Shown piece after piece: positions 24,501 to 30,620 of a stretch of DNA of 64,000 nt (the stretch's first letter is position 1; every line of letters begins with the position of its first letter). The notes under the pieces were generated by a model. That model had not been told where the DNA came from. It searched no databases and saw only the letters and a list, made by a program, of their open reading frames with translations. The DNA is taken from positions 7,767,433 to 7,831,432 of the forward strand of contig NC_052676.1 of the NCBI RefSeq assembly GCF_016802725.1, written 5' to 3'. The stretch is from Solenopsis invicta (taxonomy: Eukaryota; Arthropoda; Insecta; Hymenoptera; Formicidae). Made by a program: the position numbers and the translations under genes.

Positions 24501-27500
24501 CGCTAATTAGGCCGTGCCCGAAAGCGGCCCATATTCCCCGATCGATCGCGCCCGTTCTAATCGCCCCGCCGGATCGCGCACTTTCCCCGTTTCCCGGAGC
24601 CCCTCTCTGTCCCACCTGTCGGCGGGTGGGCCCTCCCCCTCTCCCCCTCTCCCCCTTCGCGATCTCGTTCGGAGTCTTCCGTTCTCGCCGGGATTTTTTA
24701 GCGCGATGAAATCATAAGCTGCCGGCGCCAGTGGATCGAAGCGCTTTGGGGTGGAACCAAGCGTGCCTCTCTTCTTATATAAATTACGCGCTAAATACGC
24801 GCGCGCGCGCAACCGTGCACATGCACGTGCGGATATTACATGGCTAGTGCAGGTGGCTACGAGGAGGCGCGAGGAACGCGCGAAGGGAAGCTAGTCTGCC
24901 TAGCGGCCGTGGCGAAGTTGCAGAAGAGCGATAGAAATTGTCGATTGCCGAGCGCGGCTAGTGCAACCGCAAGATGGGACACGATTATTTCTTCTTCTTC
25001 TTCTTATACGGCGATGTCGAATTGATTTATCGACATTAGACAGATTCACGTAACTCTCCTGAATTACTTCGTACACCTTTAAAATTGAAGAGAGAGAGAG
25101 GGGGGGGGGGGGAGAAAAAGGGAACGGACTCGCAACACCGCTCTCGTCTGGAAATTCTTGCTAGGATAAATGTAGAGGATAAAATGTAAAAGAAGTACGG
25201 CACAGCTCATTAAATCTCCCCATAGCGGCTCCGCGTCTTCATTTTCGATAATGCCGCTTGTTTAATATCCATTTCAATTTCGCTAATGCCCTTCTGCCAC
25301 ACTCGACGTAAGGAATGCTTCCTTAATTATTCCGCCGCTCATTATCCGCGATTGGATGCGCGAGGAGCGAAGTAAAAGTGAGAAGCCGCCATTGCGCCAG
25401 CGATGCGCTCTCGATGCATTCCGAACGTATCCGCGTGGCAAAATTCTTCTTGAATTCGCCTCTACATTGTGCTACTCGTCATTCGTAGCTGCTGCTACAT
25501 ATACATAAAGGTGACAGAGACAGATTTGGCGTACACAGTTAGGTTCACTCGTGAAAGCGCATAATTCAGAAAGTCTTGCCAACAACAGATATTACGTTAA
25601 TAAGGCCGATTTCTTCATTCTTTGCAAGGCGTCGCCGTTTAATCTCTTTTATTTCAAAGGTTTCAGAAAGATTGCACACACTCGAGCAGTCGATACACGT
25701 ATATGTTCTTTCAAATGCGTCACTCATAATGATCTTTCGGGCGCCCCAGCCAATCTCTCGTGGAAACTCATTTCTTAGATCAAAGTGTTTTTTTTTTTTT
25801 CTAATCCTGTGAAGTCGAAGACGATCGGCGCGCGGATCGATCGTTGACTAAGCGTCGAAAGACCATGTCGGACGAGGCGTTGGAAAGTAGCTGCTTCGAG
25901 CGGCGATGCAATTGCGTGTGCGCAGATCATTGACTCCGACCACGCAGCGAGATCCCACCGCGGTCGTGACCACGTAAACATTGTGCAACGCCGTGTCAAT
26001 CCAAAAACGACTGTCTTACGAGTCTACGGGTTTACCAGTCCACGAGTGGGAATCGCAACGCCTTATCGAACGATTAAAATGCAAGAGGAACGATCGCTTT
26101 TCTTTCATAATATCAGTCCCCCGCGCCCCGTCGATGCCTCCAATTATAGACCTTCCCCGATAAAATAATTATACAATTCTAGAAACGCTCTGTACTTAAG
26201 GCGATGTTGGAGTCGGCATTTTTACCGGCAAACTCACCGACTTGCGATGTACAATACGTACGTACGATTTACGAAACATTAGCAGACTCTTATGTACTAC
26301 TACATCGAGATTTCATGTGCACGTACACAATTTGTCAAACGTTCTATTCTCTTAAATTAGACTCCCCGACATAATTCTAACGATTCAATATTATTTATTC
26401 ATTTATTTTACACCTGGCTCTGCCTTTATTTTGTATAAGTATCTAGTATAATGTTTTCACGAAATAAATGTATCAGTGAATTGACGGTTTTGGTCGCCGC
26501 ATATTAAAATAAAAGTCGATAAAAAAAATTTGTAATTTAAAAATTTTTTATTATTTTTTTTCACAAAAAGTAAACCAGAGCCGTATACATTGGCATGTGT
26601 ATTTTAATTCTGTAAAAGGAATTATATTTCTGTGAAATCAACACAAAGTATAACTTGTTTGATAAAATGTCGGTAATACAGACGATTCCATCGCCTTAAG
26701 GAGATTCTCTAGTCTTTTCACGTAATATAAGAGCTAAATTTTGAGAACAAGTTTATGATACATATAATAAAAAATGTACACATAATGTGTAGGCATTCCT
26801 GAATTTTTTTGGCCATACAGTTTACTTTAAATAACTTTCTAAAATTATATTGAGTTTTACTGAGAAAAGAACTTTAAGTAATTTAATCAAACAAGGATTT
26901 TGTAAAATTAAATTCATACAAAAGATTGGAATTAAAGTACATTTGGAAATTAAACAAACATGTACCGTACCATTTTCGTGCAAAACCATATAATATTCAT
27001 GAATTCTCCCTAAATATGATATTACTTTAATAAAAATATAACAATTTCACTTGTTAGATCAAAATCATTATTATAAATAATTATTTTCATTTTTTTTCAC
27101 ATAAATATTAATCAGTCCGATTGGGCAAGTTTTAAAATTTAAACTAAATTAAATCCAATTAAAGTTGGTACACATAAATGTACACAAACACATAAAATTA
27201 ATTTTGTTACGTTACAAGTTACATAAACGAAAAACTCAGTTAAAAATTGCGTTAAGTTTAAATTAAATTAAATTGAAAGTGAATTTTAAAAAGCATTATT
27301 TATATTAAAGTAGAATATACCTTTTAAAATTAAATTGCTCAAAGTATTTATAATATTATTTTATTGATAAAAATTATTAACTTTTTAATGTTATTATTAA
27401 ACTGTTAATTTTTTAACTAGTCATTACCTATTTTTGTTATTAATATTATAAAAAATATATTATTAAATAAATTTAAATAAGAAATTATTTGCTTTTATTG

Positions 27501-27751
27501 CTCAAAATTTGTTATTTATTATTTTGGCAATGCTAATAAAGCTTTTGTTAAAAAATATATACGATTGAAATTTCACGTGACTCCCTTCCATTTTTTCAAG
27601 TTGGAGAAGCTTTCTTAATTCACGCAACATCCGCAAGTGTGCTTATTATTACTATTGTAGGCATGTAAAAACTCACGACTCACGACGAATCCAGTCTTTC
27701 AAGATGCATAGTTCGTAAATATCAACTCACCTTTTGCCACTCGGCGTACAT
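279..27751 (-). CDS. Myo15: Unconventional myosin XV, 3'-truncated by the window (26 coding exons)
   Basis: This is an actin-based motor with a MyTH4-FERM tail, of the class that transports cargo in filopodia and stereocilia. Coding exons, in transcript order, are 27751-27731, 20028-19918, 16452-16364, 16287-16224, 16139-16030, 14664-14380, 14283-14106, 13799-13506, 12821-12477, 12367-12080, 12009-11852, 11586-11209, 9930-9587, 9455-8987, 8913-8711, 8622-8351, 7060-6884, 6288-5841, 5577-4781, 4273-4169, 3874-3396, 2931-2647, 2572-2361, 2271-2076, 1895-914 and 521-279. All introns are GT-AG. The lengths sum to 7533 nt (2511 codons) with no frame conflict. Visible landmarks are P-loop GESGSGKT at 161-168, switch [10 protein letters not shown] at 211-219, switch II DIFGFE at 446-451, IQ motifs at about 772-831, MyTH4 at about 890-1110, F1 at about 1090-1203 and F2/F3 at about 2290-2511. 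The order, with a long disordered insert after F1, fits class XV rather than VII or X. The Drosophila orthologue is Myo10A (Sisyphus). The last exon ends on a donor, so the C-terminal tail is outside the window. Confidence 0.93.
645..873. mobile_element. MITE-like palindromic element, family A copy 1
   Basis: Inverted ends ACACGGAAAGAACGAT / GTTCTTTCTGTGT, with inner arms ATACAGATCTGAAAATAATT / AAAATTATTTTCTGTACT. It lies in the last visible myosin intron (522-913). The same arms recur near 28.6 and 58.5 kb. Confidence 0.65.
914..1895 (-). CDS. Myo15: Myosin XV coding exon 25: RDxF-repeat region and FERM F2-like lobe
   Basis: Residues 2103-2430. The first half is disordered, with a recurrent Arg-Asp-x-Phe motif ([35 protein letters not shown]). 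From about residue 2285 the sequence becomes folded: [43 protein letters not shown] and [15 protein letters not shown]. It reads as the helical F2 lobe of a FERM module resuming after a very long insert. Donor GTAAGT. Confidence 0.88.
2076..2271 (-). CDS. Myo15: Myosin XV coding exon 24: polyproline exon
   Basis: Residues 2038-2103. Acceptor attttaag was chosen because it preserves the frame into [12 protein letters not shown]; the cag seven bases downstream does not. It carries [20 protein letters not shown], the longest polyproline tract of the protein. Donor GTAATT. Confidence 0.8.
2361..2572 (-). CDS. Myo15: Myosin XV coding exon 23: charged helical segment
   Basis: Residues 1967-2038. 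[15 protein letters not shown] and [18 protein letters not shown] look like two amphipathic helices in an otherwise disordered tail. MRQRLE resembles helical phosphatase- or actin-binding motifs, but this is only a visual likeness. Acceptor ttttgtgcag, donor GTAATT. Confidence 0.78.
2647..2931 (-). CDS. Myo15: Myosin XV coding exon 22: Gln run, acidic and Lys-rich
   Basis: Residues 1872-1967. [20 protein letters not shown] and a Gln run are followed by an acidic stretch ([17 protein letters not shown]) and a C-terminal Lys run. Acceptor gttgcgcag; donor GTAATT is weak but the phase agrees with exon 23. Confidence 0.75.
2992..3335. mobile_element. 344-bp hairpin MITE in a myosin intron
   Basis: Arms of about 84 bp are nearly perfect (2992-3075 against 3253-3335), and the similarity continues more weakly to about 110 bp. 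The loop is AT-rich. The ends read AATTGAACAAG / CTTGTTCAATT. No ORF is present. It almost fills the intron 2932-3395. Confidence 0.8.
3396..3874 (-). CDS. Myo15: Myosin XV coding exon 21: basic/Ser region with polyproline
   Basis: Residues 1713-1872. The acceptor ctgggttag (3875-3877) keeps phase 0 and opens [19 protein letters not shown] nearer AG at 3866-3867 would break the frame. The exon is rich in Arg/Lys/Ser and holds [17 protein letters not shown], a strong profilin/EVH1/SH3-type ligand, then [11 protein letters not shown]. Donor GTAAAT. Confidence 0.8.
4036..4109. repeat. Two tandem ~36-bp units
   Basis: The pattern TTCCTTGGT, then CTAGACGATATATA, occurs twice in a row in the intron-exon border region downstream of coding exon 20. 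Confidence 0.7.
4169..4273 (-). CDS. Myo15: Myosin XV coding exon 20: small Pro/Met-rich exon
   Basis: 35 codons, in phase at both ends, encoding a low-complexity piece with [17 protein letters not shown]. Acceptor gtgtttccag, donor GTATAT. Because it is phase 0-0 it could be skipped without a frameshift. Confidence 0.75.
4274..4780. other. Intron, 507 bp, nothing recognisable
   Basis: Intron between myosin coding exons 19 and 20. It contains a plus-strand ORF of no similarity and no repeat that I can see. Confidence 0.8.
4781..5577 (-). CDS. Myo15: Myosin XV coding exon 19: Gln/Met-rich region with paired motifs
   Basis: Residues 1412-1677. Two related motifs occur, [15 protein letters not shown] and [13 protein letters not shown] (VD-x-F-[IL]-[DE]-x-[LM]), the second followed by [14 protein letters not shown]. 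Next comes a Met/Pro-rich stretch ([11 protein letters not shown]), then a Gln-rich amphipathic helix ([18 protein letters not shown]) that could form a coiled coil. These ordered islands inside a disordered tail are likely binding motifs. Donor GTAAGA. Confidence 0.85.
5841..6288 (-). CDS. Myo15: Myosin XV coding exon 18: disordered tail
   Basis: Residues 1263-1412 are charged and Ser-rich with no recognisable fold. Repeated short patterns such as [20 protein letters not shown] and [14 protein letters not shown] (LN-[DE]-RY) suggest a duplicated linear motif. An acidic cluster ([13 protein letters not shown]) lies near the end. The acceptor tatatatag is poor in pyrimidines, but the frame is open and the phase fits. 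Confidence 0.78.
6674..6775. repeat. ~100-bp inverted repeat in an intron
   Basis: Ends ATTGCGAAAAATCCTATCT and AGATGGGATTTTTCGCAAT are inverted copies. It is MITE-like, and lies in the AT-rich intron 6289-6883, which otherwise holds nothing. Confidence 0.65.
6884..7060 (-). CDS. Myo15: Myosin XV coding exon 17: proline-rich linker
   Basis: Residues 1204-1262. A short amphipathic start ([17 protein letters not shown]) is followed by a Lys/Pro-rich part and [16 protein letters not shown], a candidate SH3/EVH1/profilin ligand. Phase 0 at both ends, with donor GTACGT. Confidence 0.82.
7602..7920. repeat. ~320-bp imperfect palindrome
   Basis: The arms at about 7602-7733 and 7805-7920 are inverted copies (TTTTTATACGAATTAGAATATTTTTC against its complement). 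It lies in the 1.29-kb intron 7061-8350, which has no other feature apart from a smaller inverted pair near 8114 and 8211 (TTAATGACTAACATT / AAATGTTAGTCATTAA). Confidence 0.6.
8351..8622 (-). CDS. Myo15: Myosin XV coding exon 16: FERM F1 lobe
   Basis: Residues 1113-1203. [20 protein letters not shown] and [10 protein letters not shown] are typical of the F1 ubiquitin-like lobe of the first FERM module. The sequence then runs into KKRE and leaves the folded domain. The F2-like sequence resumes only about 1,090 residues later. Confidence 0.9.
8711..8913 (-). CDS. Myo15: Myosin XV coding exon 15: MyTH4 end, FERM F1 start
   Basis: Residues 1045-1113. [14 protein letters not shown] closes the MyTH4 fold (the YxxYCQxKL motif recurs in MyTH4-FERM myosins). 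[16 protein letters not shown] is the linker, and [12 protein letters not shown] opens the ubiquitin-like F1 lobe. Donor GTGAAT, acceptor ctctaatcag. Confidence 0.93.
8987..9455 (-). CDS. Myo15: Myosin XV coding exon 14: first MyTH4 domain
   Basis: Residues 889-1045. [48 protein letters not shown] and [16 protein letters not shown] are the hallmark helices of a MyTH4 domain, which binds microtubules or cargo tails in related myosins. Acceptor cactgcacag, donor GTAAGT. Confidence 0.95.
9587..9930 (-). CDS. Myo15: Myosin XV coding exon 13: IQ motifs and charged helix
   Basis: Three light-chain-binding IQ-type motifs are visible: [14 protein letters not shown] (772-785, first residues from exon 12), [14 protein letters not shown] (795-808) and a degenerate [14 protein letters not shown] (818-831). 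About 35 residues rich in Lys/Arg/Glu follow ([20 protein letters not shown]), which could form a stable single alpha-helix. The exon ends in the pre-MyTH4 motif [12 protein letters not shown]. Confidence 0.93.
10086..11138. repeat. Dispersed repeat B, copy 1 (intron 9931-11208)
   Basis: Shares ordered blocks with 12985-13456: a block beginning CCAGTTGG, a block with AAGTCRTGAAATATG, and a terminal block ending near TTCAACT. This copy is longer and also contains a cluster of GCAATATT-type motifs at 10255-10345. Confidence 0.6.
11209..11586 (-). CDS. Myo15: Myosin XV coding exon 12: converter and start of IQ1
   Basis: Residues 648-774. [12 protein letters not shown] is the conserved strut/actin-binding block. 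[20 protein letters not shown] is the SH1-SH2 region, and [12 protein letters not shown] is the converter. It ends within IQ1 (VQ-R), which is completed by the next exon. Donor GTATAT is usable but not ideal; translation past it soon loses similarity. Confidence 0.95.
11852..12009 (-). CDS. Myo15: Myosin XV coding exon 11: loop 2 region
   Basis: Residues 596-648. It contains the surface-loop segment [20 protein letters not shown] and then [16 protein letters not shown], the helix before the strut. Loop 2 in myosins contacts actin and tunes affinity; here it carries several Lys/Arg. Acceptor gattacag, donor GTGAGT. Confidence 0.92.
12080..12367 (-). CDS. Myo15: Myosin XV coding exon 10: lower motor, actin-binding side
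   Basis: Exactly 96 codons (residues 500-595). [37 protein letters not shown] and NRDTLRPD are conserved motor motifs (relay, HYAG strand, FLxKNRD). Phase 0 at both ends, with donor GTAAGT. Confidence 0.97.
12477..12821 (-). CDS. Myo15: Myosin XV coding exon 9: switch II, with a second tandem duplication
   Basis: Residues 385-499. It carries switch II DIFGFE (446-451) and [20 protein letters not shown], a myosin signature. Just before the switch II strand, QTAAI occurs twice (433-437 and 438-442) through a perfect 15-bp repeat at 12648-12677. Acceptor attgctacag; donor GTGAGG after INYT. Confidence 0.96.
12648..12677. repeat. Perfect 15-bp tandem duplication in coding exon 9
   Basis: AATGGCAGCTGTCTG occurs twice with no mismatch. 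On the gene strand it duplicates QTAAI just before the switch II strand. Confidence 0.97.
12985..13456. repeat. Dispersed repeat B, copy 2 (intron 12822-13505)
   Basis: Same orientation and block order as 10086-11138 but shorter. It lies in the intron between motor exons 8 and 9 and ends about 50 bp from the exon 8 donor. Confidence 0.6.
13506..13799 (-). CDS. Myo15: Myosin XV coding exon 8, with a 5-residue tandem duplication
   Basis: Residues 287-384, beginning [15 protein letters not shown] and including [18 protein letters not shown], a typical motor helix pair. The conserved VLGFS before SEEQD appears twice (310-314 and 315-319) because of a perfect 15-bp tandem repeat at 13702-13731. 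Other myosins I know have one copy. Acceptor gttttcag, donor GTAAGT. Confidence 0.95.
13702..13731. repeat. Perfect 15-bp tandem duplication in coding exon 8
   Basis: GAGAAGCCGAGAACC occurs twice with no mismatch. On the gene strand it duplicates VLGFS within the motor domain. Confidence 0.97.
14106..14283 (-). CDS. Myo15: Myosin XV coding exon 7: upper motor domain
   Basis: Residues 227-286. [14 protein letters not shown] and [14 protein letters not shown] match the strongly conserved QYLLEKSR and RNYHIFYQLL motifs of myosin motors. It ends in PDKYFYLNQ at a GTGCGT donor. Confidence 0.96.
14380..14664 (-). CDS. Myo15: Myosin XV coding exon 6: P-loop and switch I
   Basis: Encodes the ATP-binding P-loop GESGSGKT (161-168), the [16 protein letters not shown] segment and switch [10 protein letters not shown] (211-219). 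All key residues of an active ATPase are present (Gly/Ser/Lys/Thr of the P-loop; Asn and Ser-Ser-Arg of switch I). Donor GTGAGT, acceptor cttttcgcag. Confidence 0.97.
15636..15988 (+). pseudogene. Degenerate mariner-type transposase fragment
   Basis: The plus-strand translation with stops reads [11 protein letters not shown], then KYPSY, KNWIEEAIK in another frame, then FYSND near the end. This order (catalytic-Asp DNAR block, PPYSPDL-like block, FY-x-x-G block) matches the C-terminal half of mariner/Tc1 transposases. Several stops and frameshifts interrupt it, so it is dead. It lies in the myosin intron 14665-16029, opposite in orientation to the gene. Confidence 0.7.
16030..16139 (-). CDS. 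Myo15: Myosin XV coding exon 5: motor core, purine-binding loop
   Basis: Residues 96-132, [20 protein letters not shown] and following. NPYK is the conserved purine-binding loop of the myosin nucleotide site. Acceptor tttttag, donor GTTAGT. The intron before the next exon is 1.37 kb and carries a mariner relic. Confidence 0.93.
16224..16287 (-). CDS. Myo15: Myosin XV coding exon 4: motor core
   Basis: A 64-nt exon encoding [21 protein letters not shown], the conserved motor stretch (L-x-N-L-x-x-R-Y) leading into [15 protein letters not shown]. Acceptor aaattgcag, donor GTACGT. Phases match both neighbours. Confidence 0.92.
16364..16452 (-). CDS. Myo15: Myosin XV coding exon 3: motor entry
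   Basis: Residues 45-74, including [17 protein letters not shown], which matches the conserved GVEDMxxL segment where myosin motor cores begin. The donor is GTAAGT. The acceptor is tgtgtttaag, an AAG-type acceptor. A possible 27-nt in-phase microexon lies upstream at 16770-16796. Confidence 0.9.
16453..19917. other. 3.5-kb intron between coding exons 2 and 3
   Basis: Contains a GC-richer stretch at about 16480-16860 with a possible 27-nt microexon, a two-unit tandem repeat at 17527-17733, a CpG-rich island at about 17830-18330 without a credible gene, and AT-rich DNA from 18400 to 19700. Confidence 0.75.
17527..17733. repeat. Two diverged ~105-bp tandem units
   Basis: AATCAAAGTTGCAAATACGAGAT... 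and AATCAAAGTCGCGAGTACGAGAT... begin the two units. Both contain a TTCCAYTGG block and end in CATATTTAAGA. A partial third unit may follow. Confidence 0.7.
19918..20028 (-). CDS. Myo15: Myosin XV coding exon 2: N-terminal SH3-like segment
   Basis: Encodes residues 8-44 ([20 protein letters not shown] and following), the short myosin N-terminal SH3-like region before the motor core. Acceptor tatttgcag and donor GTAAGA are both good. It enters and leaves in phase 0, so any upstream exon ending in phase 0 could be spliced to it. This matters for the alternative start at 22190. Confidence 0.9.
20397..22190 (-). CDS. 597-codon Arg/Ser-rich ORF in the first coding intron; possible alternative myosin XV first exon
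   Basis: The ATG at 22190 sits in a good context (GCAGCGATGGCC) and an in-frame TAG lies upstream near 22338, so the ORF is complete; the stop is at 20397-20399. The product is very basic, Ser/Arg/Thr-rich and predicted disordered, with no known domain. Internal repeats are [10 protein letters not shown] (123-132) and [10 protein letters not shown] (182-191), and [11 protein letters not shown] (260), [10 protein letters not shown] (335) and [10 protein letters not shown] (488). It lies on the myosin strand, 0.37 kb upstream of coding exon 2. CAG|GTGGCT after codon 571 (20478) would splice in phase 0 to GELVWFDPG. The codons after that point turn AT-rich, like intron. I infer either an alternative N-terminal extension, as vertebrate MYO15A has from exon 2, or a nested intronless gene. 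The donor lacks G at +5, so this is not settled. Confidence 0.6.
   Translation of the reverse strand: MANADSPGGSSARQQQRRRWSVGRSSTPRNHFSLHSSEAFYASTEPLSGGRGGRALHNASSGGGGGPDPDSNSVLDSYAPETGGRQQYRAAAARRTSQDSSDRRASVARSETTYYTVPRGPAVSRKEILRRRCVKDDVETTTLHSTPEKDQVEKRPRTLPSTGRRARQDTEQRSASSLLKRVSRQDILQRRATIEASSQLKDVARTSSGFPNSGRSAKESRDLSRPSTLPKVVHASKMSRLEEHSSSSRTREAAGREAPIYGKIRRRKMSLPTGAATLRDSTVTPSSTLTRFSRAKANGERADATTKVIRHLRDPFPDPPDRSRSGTDNVTRDDIYVKVARKSSRQAPREERLEPVDRTMSRRRIISNASETDSLERRMHQDRDQDVVRVKHDAILVSKTDIDRLRNFKTGRNDLEDAKTSYCADSTWSRRKNSKTDSWSRDKCPHRDSTWTSSERQERCRPKSQSELLTNAQLGDSKTGIRSTTLPSYVKIGRKTSTGNLPARNVDEQRRVSTSGVLTKQSKERSNYVRKTATCVPTHVRALSDANSARSNSPDMPSSIFGFCTGKRRMQVARRSQSWNWKTVRNYLWIDSKKYTI
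23040..23640. repeat. Tandem array of ~150-185-bp diverged units
   Basis: TTTTATGATTCA-like starts recur at about 23045, 23192 and 23524, with a degenerate one near 23350. Each is followed by a TTTATTCARTYAAACA block and a GATATTTATTA block. Confidence 0.7.
25089..25113. repeat. (GA)n followed by a G run
   Basis: A GA repeat runs directly into about 14 consecutive G bases; low-complexity tract. Confidence 0.9.
26195..26700. mobile_element. 506-bp TTAA-bordered MITE, family C copy 1
   Basis: The ends are CTTAAGGCGATG and CATCGCCTTAAG, an inverted pair that embeds TTAA at each border, as in piggyBac-type target duplications. Similarity of the ends extends about 30 bp. The interior has no ORF. 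A diverged copy lies inverted at 62122-62663. Confidence 0.75.
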
Positions 27752-27816
27752 CCTGGAACGGCGTTAAGTCGACCTCCGTGTGAAAGTACCCGTCATTTTG
27801 CGTCAATTGATTTGTG
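27731..27816 (-). CDS. Myo15: Myosin XV exon with the translation start (coding part 27731-27751)
   Basis: The exon lies between a pyrimidine-containing acceptor (ttatttcgtttcag) and a consensus donor (GTGAGT). The ATG at 27751 opens MYAEWQK, which splices in phase 0 to GELVWFDPG of the next exon. An in-frame TAA lies four codons upstream of the ATG inside the same exon, so this ATG is the start for any transcript using this exon. The first 65 bases are 5'UTR. The acceptor shows that at least one more non-coding exon lies upstream, above 27817. Confidence 0.85.
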
Positions 27817-28512
27817 CTGAAACGAAATAAATTGACTAATTATTTGGAGCCGGGAGATTATAGGAATTATTATTGATTCTCAGCTAATATAGCTGACTTG
27901 GACGCGATACCGTTCATCTGCCCATCGATTTTCAATGTCAGATCTTATGCACGTGCAAGAAATATTACGCCAATCGCGCTTGTAACGGAAGCATCGCCCC
28001 GTCTTGCTGTCCAGTTATCCCTTCCAATCGTCCCGCAACTTCCGGCACAGATCGAAGAATATTAATGTTCAGCTTCGAGCTCTTTATTTATAACGACGTA
28101 TATGTACTTTCTATTTACAATGACGTATAAGACCGTATATTTATTTAATTGTTCAGAGTAAACAATTCTAAACTTAAAGTCGTGCCATTAAAGGTAAAGA
28201 TTTTATTTATCGATGATGCGAAATTAAAATAACTTTTCAATCTTATTGGCGTTATAGTAAATGTTTATTATCATCAGTATTATTATTAGCGTCAGAATAT
28301 TAAAATTCGTTATCATAATTTTATTCTGATTCTAATATTCGATTAAAAATTACGTTTCTCAAGATTGAAAATAACGGCATGCAGTTTGGAGAAGAAAATG
28401 TATTATAAAATGACCAGGAAAATATATTATATATAAAATCACATGAAAGATATTATTGAGCATTGAAACACTGTTATGACCGTTTGTTGACCTCCTCTCT
28501 ATTTTGATTGTA

Positions 28513-28775
28513 TTACGTGTATACTGAAGGATAACGGCTTTGCTGAGATAATTAAAAATTTAGCTAGATACAGATCTGAGAATAATGAATCCTCAAAATA
28601 ATTATGTAGAACGTTCAACTAAAGTCCAACATTTTTTACAGCACTTATCATAGTGCTTAAGCGTTCTACATGTTTTAATTAATTTGCTTAATAATTTTTT
28701 TTTCAGATCTGTATTTACCCACTTTTGTAGGTATTTCAACAAAACCGTTGTTGAAAAACCTCTCCGCGTACATAT
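28513..28775. mobile_element. MITE-like palindromic element, family A copy 2
   Basis: The inner arms ATACAGATCTGAGAATAAT and ATTTTTTTTTCAGATCTGTAT are inverted and match family A. The outer arms are degenerate, and a short GTAGAACG / CGTTCTAC stem lies inside. Confidence 0.6.
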
Positions 28776-29159
28776 CACGGTCTCATCTCTCAATTAATGA
28801 AATAATTTTCTTTAAAATTCAGATAATCTTCGTAATGCTTAACTCCGGATTATGTTCGAAGAAAACATCAGTTCAGAGCGTGAGCACGGCTTGATATCGA
28901 TCATAATTGCATGTTCGGAAATATGGGAAGTGTCGCAATCAGCATTCAGTTCCGCAAGATCGAGATACACACGACCACGCACATATCTACGTGTTTGTGA
29001 CGCGTACGAGATGTATACCTATAAAAATCATTTATACCTTCCGTTGTATATGACATCACTCTGCCGCTGTAAATTGCGCAAAAGTAAGCTTGCTTTTTTT
29101 TGACACACATTAAAATGTTTTAATGATTATAGAGCGGAAACTGTTTACTTGAAAGAGAT

Positions 29160-30620
29160 CACGAAACCAAGTCGTATCACTTTCTCTCTCAATTCCGTCA
29201 ATTAGGAGTATATAGTCTCTTAGAAACTGACGTGGCACATCCTGCATACCTTTACTTCGTCAGCTATTACATTTTTACGACTCTTTGTAATAATAATTAT
29301 CCTTTTTTATTTTCGTTGCTGTTACTTTCTTTAGATTATATTTAAAATTAAATATAATTTTCAGGCTCTGAAATTATTACTTTCAAAGTTCGAGACGGCA
29401 GCCTCGTAAACCACCAGTTGAGGTCAGTTTATTTTCAGTTCCGTTATTTACTTTGTTTCTTAACAATTGATGTGGCACATTTTGCATGTTTTTATTTTGT
29501 TACATATTATATTTTTATAAATCTTTCTAATAATAATTACTATTTGTTTTATTCTCGTTATAGTTACTTCTTTCGCATTATATTTAAAATTAAATTTTCA
29601 GATTATAAAATTAATATTTTCAGTCAGTGGAAATAGCATTGTAAATCAACTCGTTTAAATTATCTCTTGTTCTCAATTCCATTATTTATATTATTTCTTA
29701 TGCAATTAATATGCTGTGTTCTACATATTTTTATTTTATCAGTTATTTAATTTTTTAAATAGATATGTTTAAAATAAAATTTTCAGGAAATTATTATTTT
29801 CAAGGTTTGAGAGGCGGCAGCCACGCAAAATTAGCCGTTCACGTCATTTTATTTTCAATTCCGTTATTTACATTATTCGTTAACAATAGATGTGGCACAA
29901 CCTGCACGCCTTTATTTCGCCAGCTATTGTATTTTTACAGTGTATTCTAACGATTGTCATAATTTTTATTATTATTGTTACCTCTTTATTTTTAACAATT
30001 GTGTTTGAAATTAAATTTTCAGGTGTAAAATGATCATTTTCGAAGTTTGTAAAGACAGCCTCGTAAACAAATCGTTAAAATCACTATGAATTCTATTAGT
30101 TATATTATTTTTGATGTGACACGTCCTACATATTTTTATTCCAAAAGCCATTACGTTTTTATTGTGTATTGTAACAATCGCACAGTTTCTCTCGTTATTA
30201 TACTATCTCCGGCAAATTTTATTTTTATTATCTCTTCGTTTTTCAAGTAATTACGATTCAAATGAAATTTTCAGATTGGAAAAGTTTATTATTTTTTAAA
30301 TTGATGGAGGTAATCTCGTAAACCAACTATCTAATAAATCGTTCTTAACTTAATTATTTCTTAATAATTGATGTAGCGCGTTTTGCACATTTTTATTATA
30401 CTTTTAGTATGCATTAACAATTGTCATAATGTTCTTTTTGTTACATCACAAATATACAGACATTTAATTTTTCCATACGTATGGTAAATTCTTGTCAATT
30501 TATTCTTCTCGTTAGAATTATTTTTCCCCTCTTATTTTTCACACGGTTACATTCGAAATAAAATATTCGAGTTGCAAAATTGCTGTTTTCAAGGTCCGAA
30601 GCAGTAACCTCGTAAATCCA
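29160..30620. repeat. Satellite-like array, about six ~180-257-bp units
   Basis: A GATGTGGCAC-type motif recurs at about 29231, 29471, 29709 (degenerate), 29891, 30114 and 30371. Each unit also has an AAATTAAATTTTCAG block and a CTCGTAAACCA-like block. Units have diverged by substitution and indels. Confidence 0.8.

Larger units (their letters stand above)
22191..27730. other. Upstream part of the first coding intron
   Basis: CpG-rich from 22191 to about 22450 (possible promoter/5'UTR of the 22190 ORF) and again from about 23700 to 25500. It contains a tandem array (23040-23640), a simple (GA)n/G-run tract (25089-25113), a MITE (26195-26700) and AT-rich DNA from 26700 to 27700. No credible coding exon was found. 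Confidence 0.7.

Noticed and set aside
24507..24812. Minus-strand ORF after a TATA-like box (TTATATAAG near 24775)
   Set aside because: A TATA-like word in AT/GC alternating DNA is weak evidence; the ORF is low-complexity and no initiator or downstream splice site could be tied to it.
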